From: Variovorax paradoxus | Lineage (GTDB): Bacteria; Pseudomonadota; Gammaproteobacteria; Burkholderiales; Burkholderiaceae_C | Direction of reading: 5' to 3' | NCBI RefSeq assembly: GCF_009755665.1 | Contig: NZ_CP046622.1 | Coordinates: 5,397,001-5,461,000 of the forward strand | Length of the DNA: 64,000 bases | Part shown: positions 8,348-19,800 of the stretch, piece after piece | Layout of the letters: every line of letters starts with the position of its first letter | Numbering within the stretch: the first letter of the stretch is position 1 | The notes under the pieces: generated by a model | Database searches by the model: none | Told to the model about the DNA's origin: nothing | What the model saw: the letters and a program-made list of their open reading frames with translations, nothing else | Made by a program: the position numbers and the translations under genes

Positions 8348-9676
8348 TCAGCGATTGACGAGTTGCTTGGGCGTGAGCCACACGCCGATGGCACCGAGCA
8401 CCAGCGCGCCGGCCAGCACGTACATGCCGATCTGCGTGCTGCCGGTGAGGTCTTTGAGGTAGCCGATGAGATAGGGGCTGACGAAGCCCGCGAGGTTGCC
8501 CACCGAATTGATGACCGCAATGCCCGCCGCCGCCGCGGTGCCCGAAAGAAAGGCCGTAGGCAGCGACCAGAACAGCGGCGCGCAGGTGAGAACGCCGGCT
8601 GCGGCAAGCGAAAGGAACGTGAGCGACACGACCGTATTCTGCGTGTACGAGGCCGCCACCGTGAAGCCGACGGCGCCCATCAGCGCGGGCACGATCAGGT
8701 GCCAGCGGCGCTCTTGCCGGCGGTCGGCGCTGCGGCCGAAAAGGTTCATCGCAACGATGGCGCAGATGAACGGAATGGCGCTCAACAGGCCGATGTGCAG
8801 GTTGCCCTTGACGCCCGTTGCCTTGACCAGCGTGGGCAGCCAGAAGGTCAGCGCGTATTGGCCCATGACGAAGGCGAAGTAGATCAGCGCCATCCACCAC
8901 ACCCGCGCATCGCGGAACATGGCGCCCACCGAGTGCGGCCCCTTGGCGCCATGCGCCTGGTCGCGCTCGACCTCGCGCTGCAGCAGGCGCTTTTCTTCGG
9001 GGTCGAGCCAGCGCGCATGCTGGATCCCGTTGTCCAGGTAGACCAGCACCATCACGCCGACGATCACGGCCGGAATCGCTTCGATGATGAACATCCACTG
9101 CCAGCCTTCCATCGAAGAGACGCCGTGGAAGGCATCCATGATCCAGCCCGAGAGCGGATTGCCGAAGATGCCCGCCACCGGAATGGCCGACATGAAGACC
9201 GCGATGATGCGCGCGCGCCGATGCGCCGGGTACCAGTGGGTGAGGTACAGGATCACGCCGGGGTAGAAGCCCGCCTCGGCCACGCCGAGCAGAAAACGCA
9301 GGATGTAGAAGCTGGTCGGTGTTTCCACGAACACGAAGCAGGCCGAGAGCAGGCCCCAGGTGATCATGATTCGCGCAATCCAGATGCGCGCCCCTACGCG
9401 GTTGAGCAGCAGGTTGCTCGGCACCTCGAAAAGGAAGTAGCCGAGAAAGAAGATGCCGGCGCCCAGCCCGAACACCGTTTCGCTGAAGCCCAGGTCTTGT
9501 CCCATCTGGAGCTTGGCAAAGCCCACGTTCACGCGGTCGAGATACGCGACCACGTAGCAGAGCATCAGAAAGGGAACGAGGCGCCAGAACACCTTGGTGT
9601 AGGCACGCTTCTCGAGCGCGACCTCGGCCGGCGTGTCCGCGGTGGCAGCCAGCGGCGCGTGGAGTGTTGAAGTCAT
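8348..9676 (-). CDS. MFS transporter, ACS (anion:cation symporter) family
   Basis: Inner-membrane importer of about 442 residues and 12 predicted helices. The N-terminal part carries the ACS-type segment FLMLCYVVAYLDRVNVGFAK, LGAGIFFLGYFLFEVPSNL, and GVAEAGFYPGVILYLTHWYP, all typical of transporters for tartrate, galactonate, phthalate and other acids. Met at 9676 is taken as the start; a longer version to 9763 would add an untypical N-terminus. First gene of the catabolic operon, 147 nt from the regulator gene, with a palindromic operator candidate in between. Uptake of the four-carbon sugar acid is inferred from the operon. Confidence 0.9.
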   Translation of the reverse strand: MTSTLHAPLAATADTPAEVALEKRAYTKVFWRLVPFLMLCYVVAYLDRVNVGFAKLQMGQDLGFSETVFGLGAGIFFLGYFLFEVPSNLLLNRVGARIWIARIMITWGLLSACFVFVETPTSFYILRFLLGVAEAGFYPGVILYLTHWYPAHRRARIIAVFMSAIPVAGIFGNPLSGWIMDAFHGVSSMEGWQWMFIIEAIPAVIVGVMVLVYLDNGIQHARWLDPEEKRLLQREVERDQAHGAKGPHSVGAMFRDARVWWMALIYFAFVMGQYALTFWLPTLVKATGVKGNLHIGLLSAIPFICAIVAMNLFGRSADRRQERRWHLIVPALMGAVGFTVAASYTQNTVVSLTFLSLAAAGVLTCAPLFWSLPTAFLSGTAAAAGIAVINSVGNLAGFVSPYLIGYLKDLTGSTQIGMYVLAGALVLGAIGVWLTPKQLVNR

Positions 9677-9742
9677 TGGAGGAAGTCCGTTTGGATGATG
9701 AACCGGGTCTCGCTTGGGCGCTGCGTGCGGTGCGCCACCCTT

Positions 9743-9765
9743 ATTTGTCAGGTCATCATACAAAT
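9743..9765. promoter_or_regulatory. Candidate GntR-type operator
   Basis: Inverted repeat atttgt-N11-acaaat, lying 67-89 nt upstream of the MFS start and between that gene and the GntR/FCD gene. The TTGT...ACAA layout is like operators of FadR-subfamily regulators. It is the only symmetric AT-rich site in this gap. Function is inferred from position. Confidence 0.4.
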
Positions 9766-9823
9766 CTGATGCAGGCGATTTGCTTCGGGTAAACCCGCAA
9801 GCTACACCTCGTTTCCTTTCCTT

Positions 9824-10600
9824 CTATTGGCCCGCGGGCCAGCCTTCGACCAGCGGCCGGGCGAGCTGCGCGCCCTCCTGCTGCCAGAAGGCAGGGTCGG
9901 CCTGCTCGATGCGGCGAATGGCGTTGTCCATGTGGGACTTGGCGGCTTCGCGGGCGCGCAGCGGGTCGCCGGCCTCAATGGCCTCGACGATCTGCGCATG
10001 CTCCTGCGCCACCTCGCGCGCAAAGTCGGCCCGGCGCGCCTCGTTGGCGCGCGTGACGCGCGTGGCCCCATGCAGGAACTGCCGCAGGTACTGCAGCGTG
10101 CCGATCAAAAAGGGGTTGCGCGCCGCCTCGGCAATGGCGCGATGAAAACGCACGTCTTCATCCGCACCGTTGCGCCCCGCCGCCACCGCGGCATGCAGCG
10201 CCTCGATGGCTTCGCGGATGCGTTCCACGTCTTCAGGCGTGCGCCGTTCGGCGGCGAGCGCGGCCACTTCGGCTTCGAGCGCACGGCGCAGTTCGACCAT
10301 CTGGATCACCGCTTCGCGCGAGGCCACATGCGGCACCTCGAAGCGCAGCGGTTCCACGCCGGCCGCGCGCACATACACGCCGCTGCCCTGGCGCGAATCG
10401 AGCAGCCCCAGCGACTTGAGCCGCGAAACCGCCTCGCGCACCACCGTGCGGCTCACGCCGAACTGCTCGGCCAGTGCCGCCTCGGTCGGCAGACGGTCGC
10501 CTGCCGACAAGCGCCCGCTGCGCACCTCGGCCGCCAGCGCATCGGCCACCTGGTCAGCAAGGCGGACGGTGGGAGCGACGGATTGGAATCGTGCGGTCAT
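9824..10600 (-). CDS. GntR-family (FadR/FCD subfamily) transcriptional regulator
   Basis: Regulator of 258 residues. The winged helix is at about residues 12-78: LPTEAALAEQFGVSRTVVREA followed by SRLKSLGLLDSRQGSGVYV. The C-terminal all-helical FCD ligand domain shows ELRRALEAEVAALAAERR, DVRFHRAIAEAARNPFL and a late His-containing helix EHAQIVEAIEAGDPLRAREAAKSHMDNAI, the metal/ligand-binding residues of the family. It is transcribed in the same direction as the catabolic operon, 147 nt ahead of the transporter, and very likely represses that operon until a sugar acid or pathway intermediate binds. Confidence 0.92.
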   Translation of the reverse strand: MTARFQSVAPTVRLADQVADALAAEVRSGRLSAGDRLPTEAALAEQFGVSRTVVREAVSRLKSLGLLDSRQGSGVYVRAAGVEPLRFEVPHVASREAVIQMVELRRALEAEVAALAAERRTPEDVERIREAIEALHAAVAAGRNGADEDVRFHRAIAEAARNPFLIGTLQYLRQFLHGATRVTRANEARRADFAREVAQEHAQIVEAIEAGDPLRAREAAKSHMDNAIRRIEQADPAFWQQEGAQLARPLVEGWPAGQ

Positions 10601-10881
10601 GAAGGCGTAGGGCGGTGGGCTGCGACTCTAACGCAGGGCCCTGCGCTGGGCATCTAGAACTTAAGGGTTACACGCGATTGACGAGTGTTGTTCTGATGCT
10701 CGTAGCACGTGTGAAAAATCTGACGATTCCTCTGCCTATCTGCGCGGTTTCATTGGTTTTGACATTCATAACTCTTTGTAACGAGAAAATCCCACATACC
10801 GGCATCGGTGCCGGCGGGTAGCACGCCTTCCAAAGCGGCGTGCATTGCTGTCACGCAGAGAGACCAGGGAAGAAAAACGAG
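10601..10881 (+). promoter_or_regulatory. Upstream/5' leader region of the cdiA-type gene
   Basis: This 281 bp gap is more AT-rich than its neighbours. A good -35-like TTGACA lies at 10759-10764, but no -10 at normal spacing convinces me. Two small hairpins follow: ccggca/tgccgg (10799-10814) and gcacgcc/ggcgtgc (10821-10843), which could form a structured leader. The ribosome site before the ATG at 10882 is weak (aggga at 10866-10870). Confidence 0.35.
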
Positions 10882-13800
10882 ATGAACAAGAACCTCCACC
10901 GCATTGTGTTCAATGCGAAGCGCGGACTGCGCATGGTCGTGCAAGAAACGGCCAAGAGCACGGGCAAAGGCACTTCCAAGGCCACCACCGGTGCGAGCGC
11001 CGCCATTGCCGCAGGTGCGGCAGCACTGGCGCCCATGCTCGTGGGCGCAGCGCTCGCGGGCATGCTCTCGGCTTCACCCGCCCAAGCCCAGATCGTCGGC
11101 GCGCCCAACGTTCCCGCCAACCTCCGCCCCACGGTGATGGTCGCGCCCAACGGCGTGCCGCTCATCAACATCCAGACGCCCAGCGCGGCCGGTGTTTCGC
11201 GCAACGTGTACCAGCAGTTCAACGTGGCGCCCAACGGCGCCATCCTGAACAACAGCCGCACCAACGTGCAGAGCCAGCTCGGCGGGTTCGTTCAAGGCAA
11301 TCCGTATCTCGCGACCGGCCCCGCACGCATCATCCTCAACGAAGTGAACGGCGGCAGCCCGAGCCAACTGCGCGGGTACATCGAAGTCGCGGGGCAGCGT
11401 GCCGAAGTGATCATCGCCAACCCGGCGGGCATCAGCGTCAACGGCGGCGGCTTCATCAATGCATCGCGCGCCACGCTGACCACGGGCACGCCGCAGTTCA
11501 ACGCCATTGGCGGCCTGGACAGCTTTCTGGTGCGCGGCGGCACCATCACCATCGACGGGGCCGGCCTGGACGCGAGCAAGACGGACTACGCCGCGATCCT
11601 CGCGCGTGCGGTCGAGGCCAATGCCGGCATCTGGGCCAGCGAGCTGAAGGTGGTGACGGGTGCGAACACCGTGAGCGCCGACCACAACCAGATCACGCCG
11701 ACCAGCGGCACCGGCACAGCACCCACCTTTGCGCTGGACGTGGCCGCACTCGGCGGCATGTACGCAGGCAAGATCACGCTCATCGGCACCGAGGCTGGGC
11801 TGGGCGTGCGCAACGCCGGCACGATCCAGGCCGCACCGGGCGCCACCGCGCTGATGGGTGCGGGCCAATTAGTCGTCACCAGCGCCGGGCGCCTGGAGAA
11901 CATCGGAACCATGCAGGCCACCGCCGACGCAAACCTGGCGGCAACGGGCATGGCCAACAGCGGCCGCGTAGTCAGCGGCGGCAACCTCAAGATCACGACG
12001 CAGGGCGAGCTGGCGAATGCGCTGAACGGCACGGGCGGCACCTTAGAAGGCGCGCGGCTGGAGCTCGCCAGCACGGCGGGCGACATCGACAACCGCGGCG
12101 GCACCATCCGCCAGACCAGCAGCACGGGCTTGGCGCTGAGCGCGCCCGCTTTGAGCAACACCAGCGGCGGCGTCATCGGCGCGGAGCCCGTGGCGGCTGC
12201 GCCGTCCACGCCCGACACCGGAACCGGCGGCGGCACGGGCACAGGAACTGGCACAGGCGGCACCACCAGCCCCACCCCGCCCACCGCAGGCACTGGCGCG
12301 GAGACCGGCTCCGGCGGCACCATCACGCCCGCCCCGTACGTGCCACCGTCGCCGGGTGCGATCACCGCCACCGGCACGCTCCGCAACGACGGCGGCAAGA
12401 TCTACGCCGGCGGGCCCATCAGCCTGCAAAGCGCGAACATCAACAACAACGGCGGCACCCTGAGCGTCGCCAGCATGGCCGTGAGCCAGCCGACCTTCGA
12501 CAACCACGGCGGCACGCTGAATGTCAGCAACAGCTTCAGCGCGAATGTCGATCGCTTCGACAACACTGGCGGCACGCTGAAGGCGGGCAGCCTGAACATC
12601 ACCACGACCGGCGACCTGGTCAACGTCGACGGCAAGCTGACCAGCGCCACCGACGCCACGCTCACGGTGGGCGGCCAGGCCGACAACACGCGCGGAACGA
12701 TCTCGGCAACGGGCGCGCTGACGGCCAATGTGGCGGGCGCGGTGAACAACACCGGCGGCACGCTGGTGGCGAACCAAGGCGTCGCGCTCGGCGCGGGCAG
12801 CCTGGACAGCACGCAGGGCAGCATCCAGTCGACGCAGGCTGCAGTGCAGCTGGGGGTGACTAACCAACTGACCAATGGCAGCAGCGGCACGATCGGGGCG
12901 GCCACCGACCTGAAGGTGCAGGCGGGTTCACTCGTCAACTCCAATGGCGCCAGCCTGCGCGGCGCGAACGATGTGAGTGTCGCGGTCGGCGGGGCGATGA
13001 CCAACGACGGCAGCGTCACGGCCGGACGGCACACGTCGGTCGCCGTCGGCAGCCTGCAAAGCGGCACCACCGGCGTGCTCGGCGCGGGCATCCAGAGCGA
13101 CGGCAAGCTTGGCGCGGCGGGTGACCTGGTCGTGACCACGAGCGGCGCCCTGGTCGCCAATGGCACCAACCTGGCGGCCGGCAATGCCATGCTGCAGGGC
13201 GCGAGTGTCGATCTCTCGGCCAGCCAGACCAGCGCGGTGAACATTGCGGTCACGGCCATGCAGGGCAATGTGGTTACCAGCAGCCAAGCCAAGATCGTGA
13301 CGCCCGGCACGTTGCGCATCACCGCCAACGCGCAGCCCGGCCAGACGCTGGTCAACGATGCGGGCACGCTCAATGCCGGCCAGCTGGACCTGAACGTTTC
13401 GAACATTGCCAACACGAACGGTGGCGAGATCGTGCAGACCGGCACCGCGGCGACCGGCATCGCCGTCTCGGGCACCTTGAACAACGACGGCGGACGCATC
13501 GCCAGCAATGGACAGGACCTGAGCCTCAGTGGTGACAGCATCATCAACACCGGCGGCAAGATTGAGCATGCCGGCGCCGGCACGCTGAGCATTGCGGGCG
13601 GCAGCTACAGCAGCACCGATGGCCAGATCACAGGCAACGGCGCATTGGCCGTCGCCATGTCAGGCGCCTTCAACCAGAACGGCACCAAGGCCGCGATCAG
13701 CGCCAAGCAAATCACCATCGACGCCGGCTCATTCGGCAACCGCACTAGCGCCCAGATCGTGCAGACCGGCACCGACGCGACGCGCATCACGGTAGTGGGC

Positions 13801-16800
13801 GCGTTGGACAACAGCGGCGGCACGCTGGCCAGCAACGGCAACACAAACATCGCAGCCGGCAGCTTGACGAACCAGGCCGGCACCCTCCGTGCGGCCGGGA
13901 CTTCCGACCTCGCCCTGACCGTGGGCGGCCTGCTCGACAACAGCAACAAGGGCGCGATCGGTGCGGGTGGCAACACCACCGTGGTGGCTGGCAGCCTGAA
14001 CAACGACAAGCTCGGCAGCATCACTGCTGTAGGGAGCTTGAACATCAAGGTGGATGCTGCCGCAACCAACGTCGGCGGCACGCTGGCGGCCAACGGCAAC
14101 ACCACGCTGGAAGCCGGGACGCTGGACAACAGCGGCGGCGGAGTAGTTGCCGCAGTGAATGGCAATCTGGGCGTTGAGACCCAAGGCGCAACGACGAACA
14201 ACGGCGGCACCTTGCAGGCCGGCGCCGCGACCACGCTGGTCAACAGCGGGCTGAGCAATGTCGGCGGCAAGGTCTTCGGCGACAGCCTGTCGGTCGACAC
14301 GCAAGGCAATGCACTGGACAACAGCAAGAAGGGCACGCTGGCGGCGACCACCACCGTGGGTGTGAACTCGGGTGCGCTGAACAACGATACGGGCCTGATC
14401 CAGTCCGGTGGCGCGATGACCATTCACACGGATGGCCACGTGCTCAGCAACACCAATGCAGCAGGCTATACCTCGGGCCAAGGCGGCATTGCCAGCGGCG
14501 ACACGCTGACCCTGACCGCAGGGAAGGTCATCAACACGGGCGGCTTCATTGGCGCGAAGAACGCACTGGCCGCCAACACGCAGGCCTTTTCCAACACGGG
14601 CGAAGGCCAGGTGCTCGGGCAGTCTACGGTCACGCTCGACACCCACGGTGCCGAATACGACAACACCGGTGGCGAGACGCTGGCGGTGGGCAATCTCAAC
14701 ATCTACGCGGGCACACTGACCAATACCACAGGCCTGATCCGCTCGGCGGCCACCACGACGCTCAGTGCCGCGAACCTCGTCAACAGCGACACCCGGGGGA
14801 CCGAGCAAGGCATCGAAGGCCAGAACGTCGATATCGCCGCACAGTCCATCCTCAACAACTCCGGCGCGATCCGCGCCGACCAGAACACCACACTGAGCAG
14901 CAGCGGGAACATCGACAACAGCGCCGGCCTGGTCTCCGCCGGCAAGGTGCTCACCGTCAAGGACCCCAGCACAGCCAAGACCTTGTCGGTGCTCAACACC
15001 GGCGGCACCCTGGTCGGCGGCGAGAACGTTGTCCTCGATGCGGGCTCGGTCAGCTGGGACGGCAAGCTGCTGTCGCTCCAGGACATGACGCTGACGGTCA
15101 CCCGCGACATCGCCTTTGCCGCAGGCAGCGAGACCGTCGCAAACCGCAACCTGACGATTTCGACGACCGGTGACATCACCAACAGCGGCAAGCTGGCCGC
15201 CGGCAACGATCTGACGCTCTCGGCGAGGGACATCGACAACAAAGCCACCGGCGACATCCAGGGCAAGACCACCACGCTGAATGCCAGCGGCACGCTGACC
15301 AATCGCGGCGTGATCGACGGCGGCACCACCCGCATCAACGCCGGCACGCTGGACAACCTGGGCACCGGCCGCATCTATGGCGACTGGGTCGCGATCGGTG
15401 CCGGCACGCTCAACAACAGCGCCGAGACGATTAGCGGCGTGGCCTCGGCCGGCACCATCGCGGCGCGCACCCGCCTGGACATCGGCGCCGGCACCATCAA
15501 CAACAGCAATGGCGCCCTGATCCTCAGCGCCGGCAACCTCTACATCGGCGGCAAGCTGGTGGACGGCAAGGCCAACGGTGTAGACAGCGGCGCGGGCAGC
15601 GAACTGAACAACCACGCCGCGACCATCGAGGCGGTGCAGGACATGGACATCAAGACGAATGTCCTGAACAACACCAATGGCGGCGTGACCTGGACGACGC
15701 AGACCAGCTCCGACGGCAAGCAGCACACGGAATACGCACTGCCCGGCAGCGCGACGCGCTACGACGCCAGCCAGCTGGTCTTTGTGAGTGTGGGCGGGCC
15801 CAACTTCGACTTCGCGCACATGAACGGGGTTCTGTGGCCCAGCTTCGTCAGCTACGCCGCAGGTCCTGTGGCCGGTCCGTTCGCGGGCATCCTGGTGCCG
15901 TCCGCCAACTATCCGCTGTCCCGCTACAGGGCTTATTACACGAACGCGCCGCGCAACAGCAGCGACCTGCATGGCACCCGGCAGGTGAACATCGATCAGA
16001 CCGAGTCCTATACGGAGCCGGGTGCCTGGTACTCCCGCTCCGATCCGATCTGGGCCACCTTCGGTGTGACGCCGCCGGGCACGGACACGCCGACTGACTC
16101 AACTCAAGCCCAGGCTTACCTGGATGCCCACGAGCGCCTCGACGCCGCGACCGAAGCCTTCATTCGCGACATCTACGAGAACTACGCGCGCTCCTATTAC
16201 GCCTGGGTCTACACCGAATCGACCACCACCCCGGTGCTGCAGACCTCCGCGCCCGCCCGGATCATCGCCGGCGGCAAGATGGACATTGCCGTGGGCAGCG
16301 GCACCAACGAGATGAGCCAGATCCTGGCCAACAAGGCGCTCAACGTCACAGGCGGCACCATCACCAACAAGAATGTGGAGGTCTCTGGGGCGAAGACCCG
16401 CACAGGCTGGCAGCACTTCCAGGCGGGTGTGGGGGATCCCACGCAAGTCACCCCCTACAACACCAGCGATCCCATCACCGTGACCCTGGCTGCGGCGCGA
16501 CAGGAGGGCAACGTGACGGTGGTGGGCAGCGGCGGATCCACCGGCACGCTCGCGCCTGGCCACACCAATCAGGGCGTGGCCAGCGCCAGCGGCGTTAATG
16601 CCGGCGGCCCCACGGGTGTCACGGGTGGCAGCGGTACTGCGGTAAATGCGCCGGGCGCAGGCTCTGGCGGTGCGGCAGGTCCTATCGTCCACCCGATCAT
16701 CGAGGTGAACCTGGCGTCCAGTTCCGGGACCACCCAGGTCGTGCGCACCACCTTGCCAGGCCTGACCGTGCCCACCGCCAGCCTGTTCCGCACGCATGCG

Positions 16801-19800
16801 GAAGCCTCGAGCCGCTACCTGATCGAGACCGATCCGCGTTTTGCGAACCAGCGCAACTGGCTCAGCAGCGACTACCTGCTGAACAACCTGGGCCAAGACC
16901 CCGACAACACCCTCAAGCGGCTGGGCGACGGCTTTTACGAGCAGCGCCTGATCCGCGAGCAGGTGGCGCAACTGACGGGCTACCGCTATCTGGACGGCTA
17001 CGAGAGCGATGAAGCGCAGTACACCGCGCTGATGGATGCAGGGCTTACCTTTGCGCGCCAGTACGGCCTGCGGCCCGGTATCGCGCTCAGCGACGCCCAG
17101 ATGGCACAGCTGACCAGCGACATCGTCTGGCTGGTGGAGCAGACCGTCACGCTGCCGGACGGCAGCACCCAGCGCGTGTTGGTGCCGCAGGTCTACGTGC
17201 GCGTGAAGAACGGCGACATCGACGGCTCGGGCGCCTTGCTGGCCGGCAAGGAGGTCAACATCAAGCTCGATGGCGACCTCGTCAACAGCGGCACGGTCGC
17301 CGGACGCAACACGGTCAGCATCACGGCGGAAAACATCCAGAACCTGAACGGCCGCATCTCCGGCGGCAGCCTCGACCTCAAGGCCCGGACCGACCTGAAC
17401 AACATCGGCGGCACGATCGATGCGGCCAGCCAACTCAAGATCGAGGCCGGCCGCGACATCAACGTGCGCACCACGACCAGCACCAGTGCGCTGGCGCTGG
17501 ACTTCGCGCCCGGGGCCGCGAGCCTGCGCGGTGCCACCATCGTCGACCGGGTGGCGGGGCTCTACGTGACCGGCTCCAAGGGCGTGCTGGTGGCTTCGGC
17601 CGGGCGCGACGTCAACCTGATCGGCGCCCTTGTCGCCAACAGCGGCAAGGAAGGCACGACCGAGATCGGCGCCGGCCGCGACATCAACCTGGGCACCGTC
17701 ACCACCGCCAGGCACGACACCACGGTCCGGGACGCCGGCAACTACCGCGCGGAAAGCAGCACGCGGGAAGTCGGCACCCGCATCGAGACCAGCGGCGACA
17801 TTACCCTGAGTGCTGGGCGGGATGTCAACGTGCGCGCGGCTACCATCAACAGCGCCGAAGGCGCGCTTGAGGTCGCTGCCACACGCGATATCACCATCAA
17901 TGCCGGCCAGTCGACCTCGGTGCTCAACGCCGGACGCCGCACTGAGGAGAGCGGCTTCTGGGGCAGCGACCGCAGCATGGAACAGGGCACATATGGATCG
18001 ACCGGCGTCATCGGCAGCAGCCTGGGCGGCAAGACGGTGATGCTGGATGCCGGCAACGACATCCGCATCCGCGGCTCGAACGTGGTGAGCGACCAGGGCA
18101 CCGAGCTCCGGGCGGGCAACAACATCACCATCGAAGCTGCGACGCAGACGCGTGACAGCCAGTACGTTCGCGAGGAATCGAACAGCGGCATGTTCGATGC
18201 GAACTCGGGCTGGACCTGGGGCCACCAGGATATGCGCAGTACCAGCAAGACCGGCGAGAGCACGGCCGTGGGCAGCACTGTCGGGGCGATCTCGGGAAAT
18301 GTCATGATTACCGCCGGCAACCGCTACAGCCAGGTGGGCAGCGATGTGATCGCGCCGGGCGGCGACATCGACATCCAGGCGCGCGACGTGGAGATCGTCG
18401 AGGCGCGCGAGACGAGCCGCAGCGAAAGCACGCAGAGCTTCTCTCAGGGCGGCATCACGCTGGGCATCAAGGCACCGTTGATCGATATGCTGCGGAACCT
18501 GGAGGAGACCACTCAGGCGATGGGTGACACCAAGGATGACCGCATGCAGGCGCTGGGCGCGGCGAGCATGGCACTCAGTGGCTATTCCGCATACCAGGAC
18601 ATTGCACAACAGGCAGTGACCCAAAGCAAGGGCGGCACCGGAGTGGTCAGCATGGGGGCGACCCTTACCCTCGGTAGCAGTTCGAGCGAGTCCACGCGCA
18701 CTGAGAGCAGCGACAGCTCGGCCAGTTCGCGGGTGCAGGCGGGCGGCAATGTGACCATTACCGCCACTGGCGGCGGGCGTGACTCCAACATCCTCATACG
18801 CGGCAGCGAAATCGATGCGGGCAAGAACGTCAACCTCTCGGCGGAAAACAACATCACCCTCGAGGCGGCTGCGAACACCCGCGAGCAGAGCTCCACCAGC
18901 CACAGCAGCAATGCCAGCATCGGTGTGGGCTTCACCTTCGGGCAAAGCAACGGTCTGACGATCGAGATGGCCGCTGGGAGCCAGAGCGGACGCGACAACG
19001 GCACCGATGGCGCATGGACGAACACCACCGTCAGTGCGGGCCAACAGGTCAACATCTCCAGCGGCGGCGACACCACCGTCCGGGGCGCCACGGTTTCCGG
19101 AAGCCGGATTAATGCCGACGTGGGAGGCAACCTACACATCGAGACTCTGCAGGACACCAGCACGTACCACAGCCAGAACAGTGGGGGCGGCTTCAACGCC
19201 ACCATCTGCGCTTGGTATTGCACCGGCGACAGCAGCGTGAGCGTCTATGCCCACAACATGCAAGGGGACGGCAATTTTGCGAGTGCGACGCAGCAAAGTG
19301 GCTTCCTGGCGGGGAACGGCGGCTTCGGCGTCAATGTGGCGGGCAACACCAATCTCGTGGGCGGTGTGATCAGCAGCACCGATGCCGCCGTAATTGCAGG
19401 CAGGAACAGCTTCACGACAGGCAGTCTGACGATGACCGATCTGGTCAACCACGACACGTTCCAAGGCAGCGGGTACAGCGTCAGCTTCAGCACCAGCACC
19501 TCGGGATCGAGTTCGGGCAGCGCCGGCATCGGCAGCAATGATGTCAATCAGTCGAGCCTCACGCAAAGCGGAATCTCGGGCATTGCAGGCAACGCGGCGG
19601 TGCGCACCGGAGTCGACGGCACCAACGCGCTGCAAAGGACCAATCGCGAGCGTGCCATGAGAGATGTTCAAGGGCAAGTCCTGATCACAGCGCAATTCGG
19701 ATCACAGGCGTCAAGTGCATGGGGTCAGTATGCGAACGAACGCTTGCGGAATGCCACAACCGATGAGGAGCGGGCATGCTGGGGGAGCAACGGCACATGC

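Noticed and set aside
5635-8358. 907-codon plus-strand open frame over otnK, denD and ltnD
   Set aside because: His/Arg/Gly-rich antisense shadow; the minus strand has intact enzyme motifs.
10845-10880. Bases resembling part of a c-di-GMP (GEMM) riboswitch before the exoprotein gene
   Set aside because: Only a few loop-like bases match and there is not enough room for the aptamer before the start codon.
12000-15600. Short recurring DNA words suggestive of a repeat array or CRISPR
   Set aside because: They encode the NNGGTL-type haemagglutinin repeats in frame; spacing and sequence vary as in protein repeats.
16099-19044. 981-codon open frame antisense to the exoprotein gene
   Set aside because: Composition is Ala/Arg/His/Asp-rich shadow coding of a high-GC repetitive gene; no motif, no start signal, and the plus strand carries a coherent protein.
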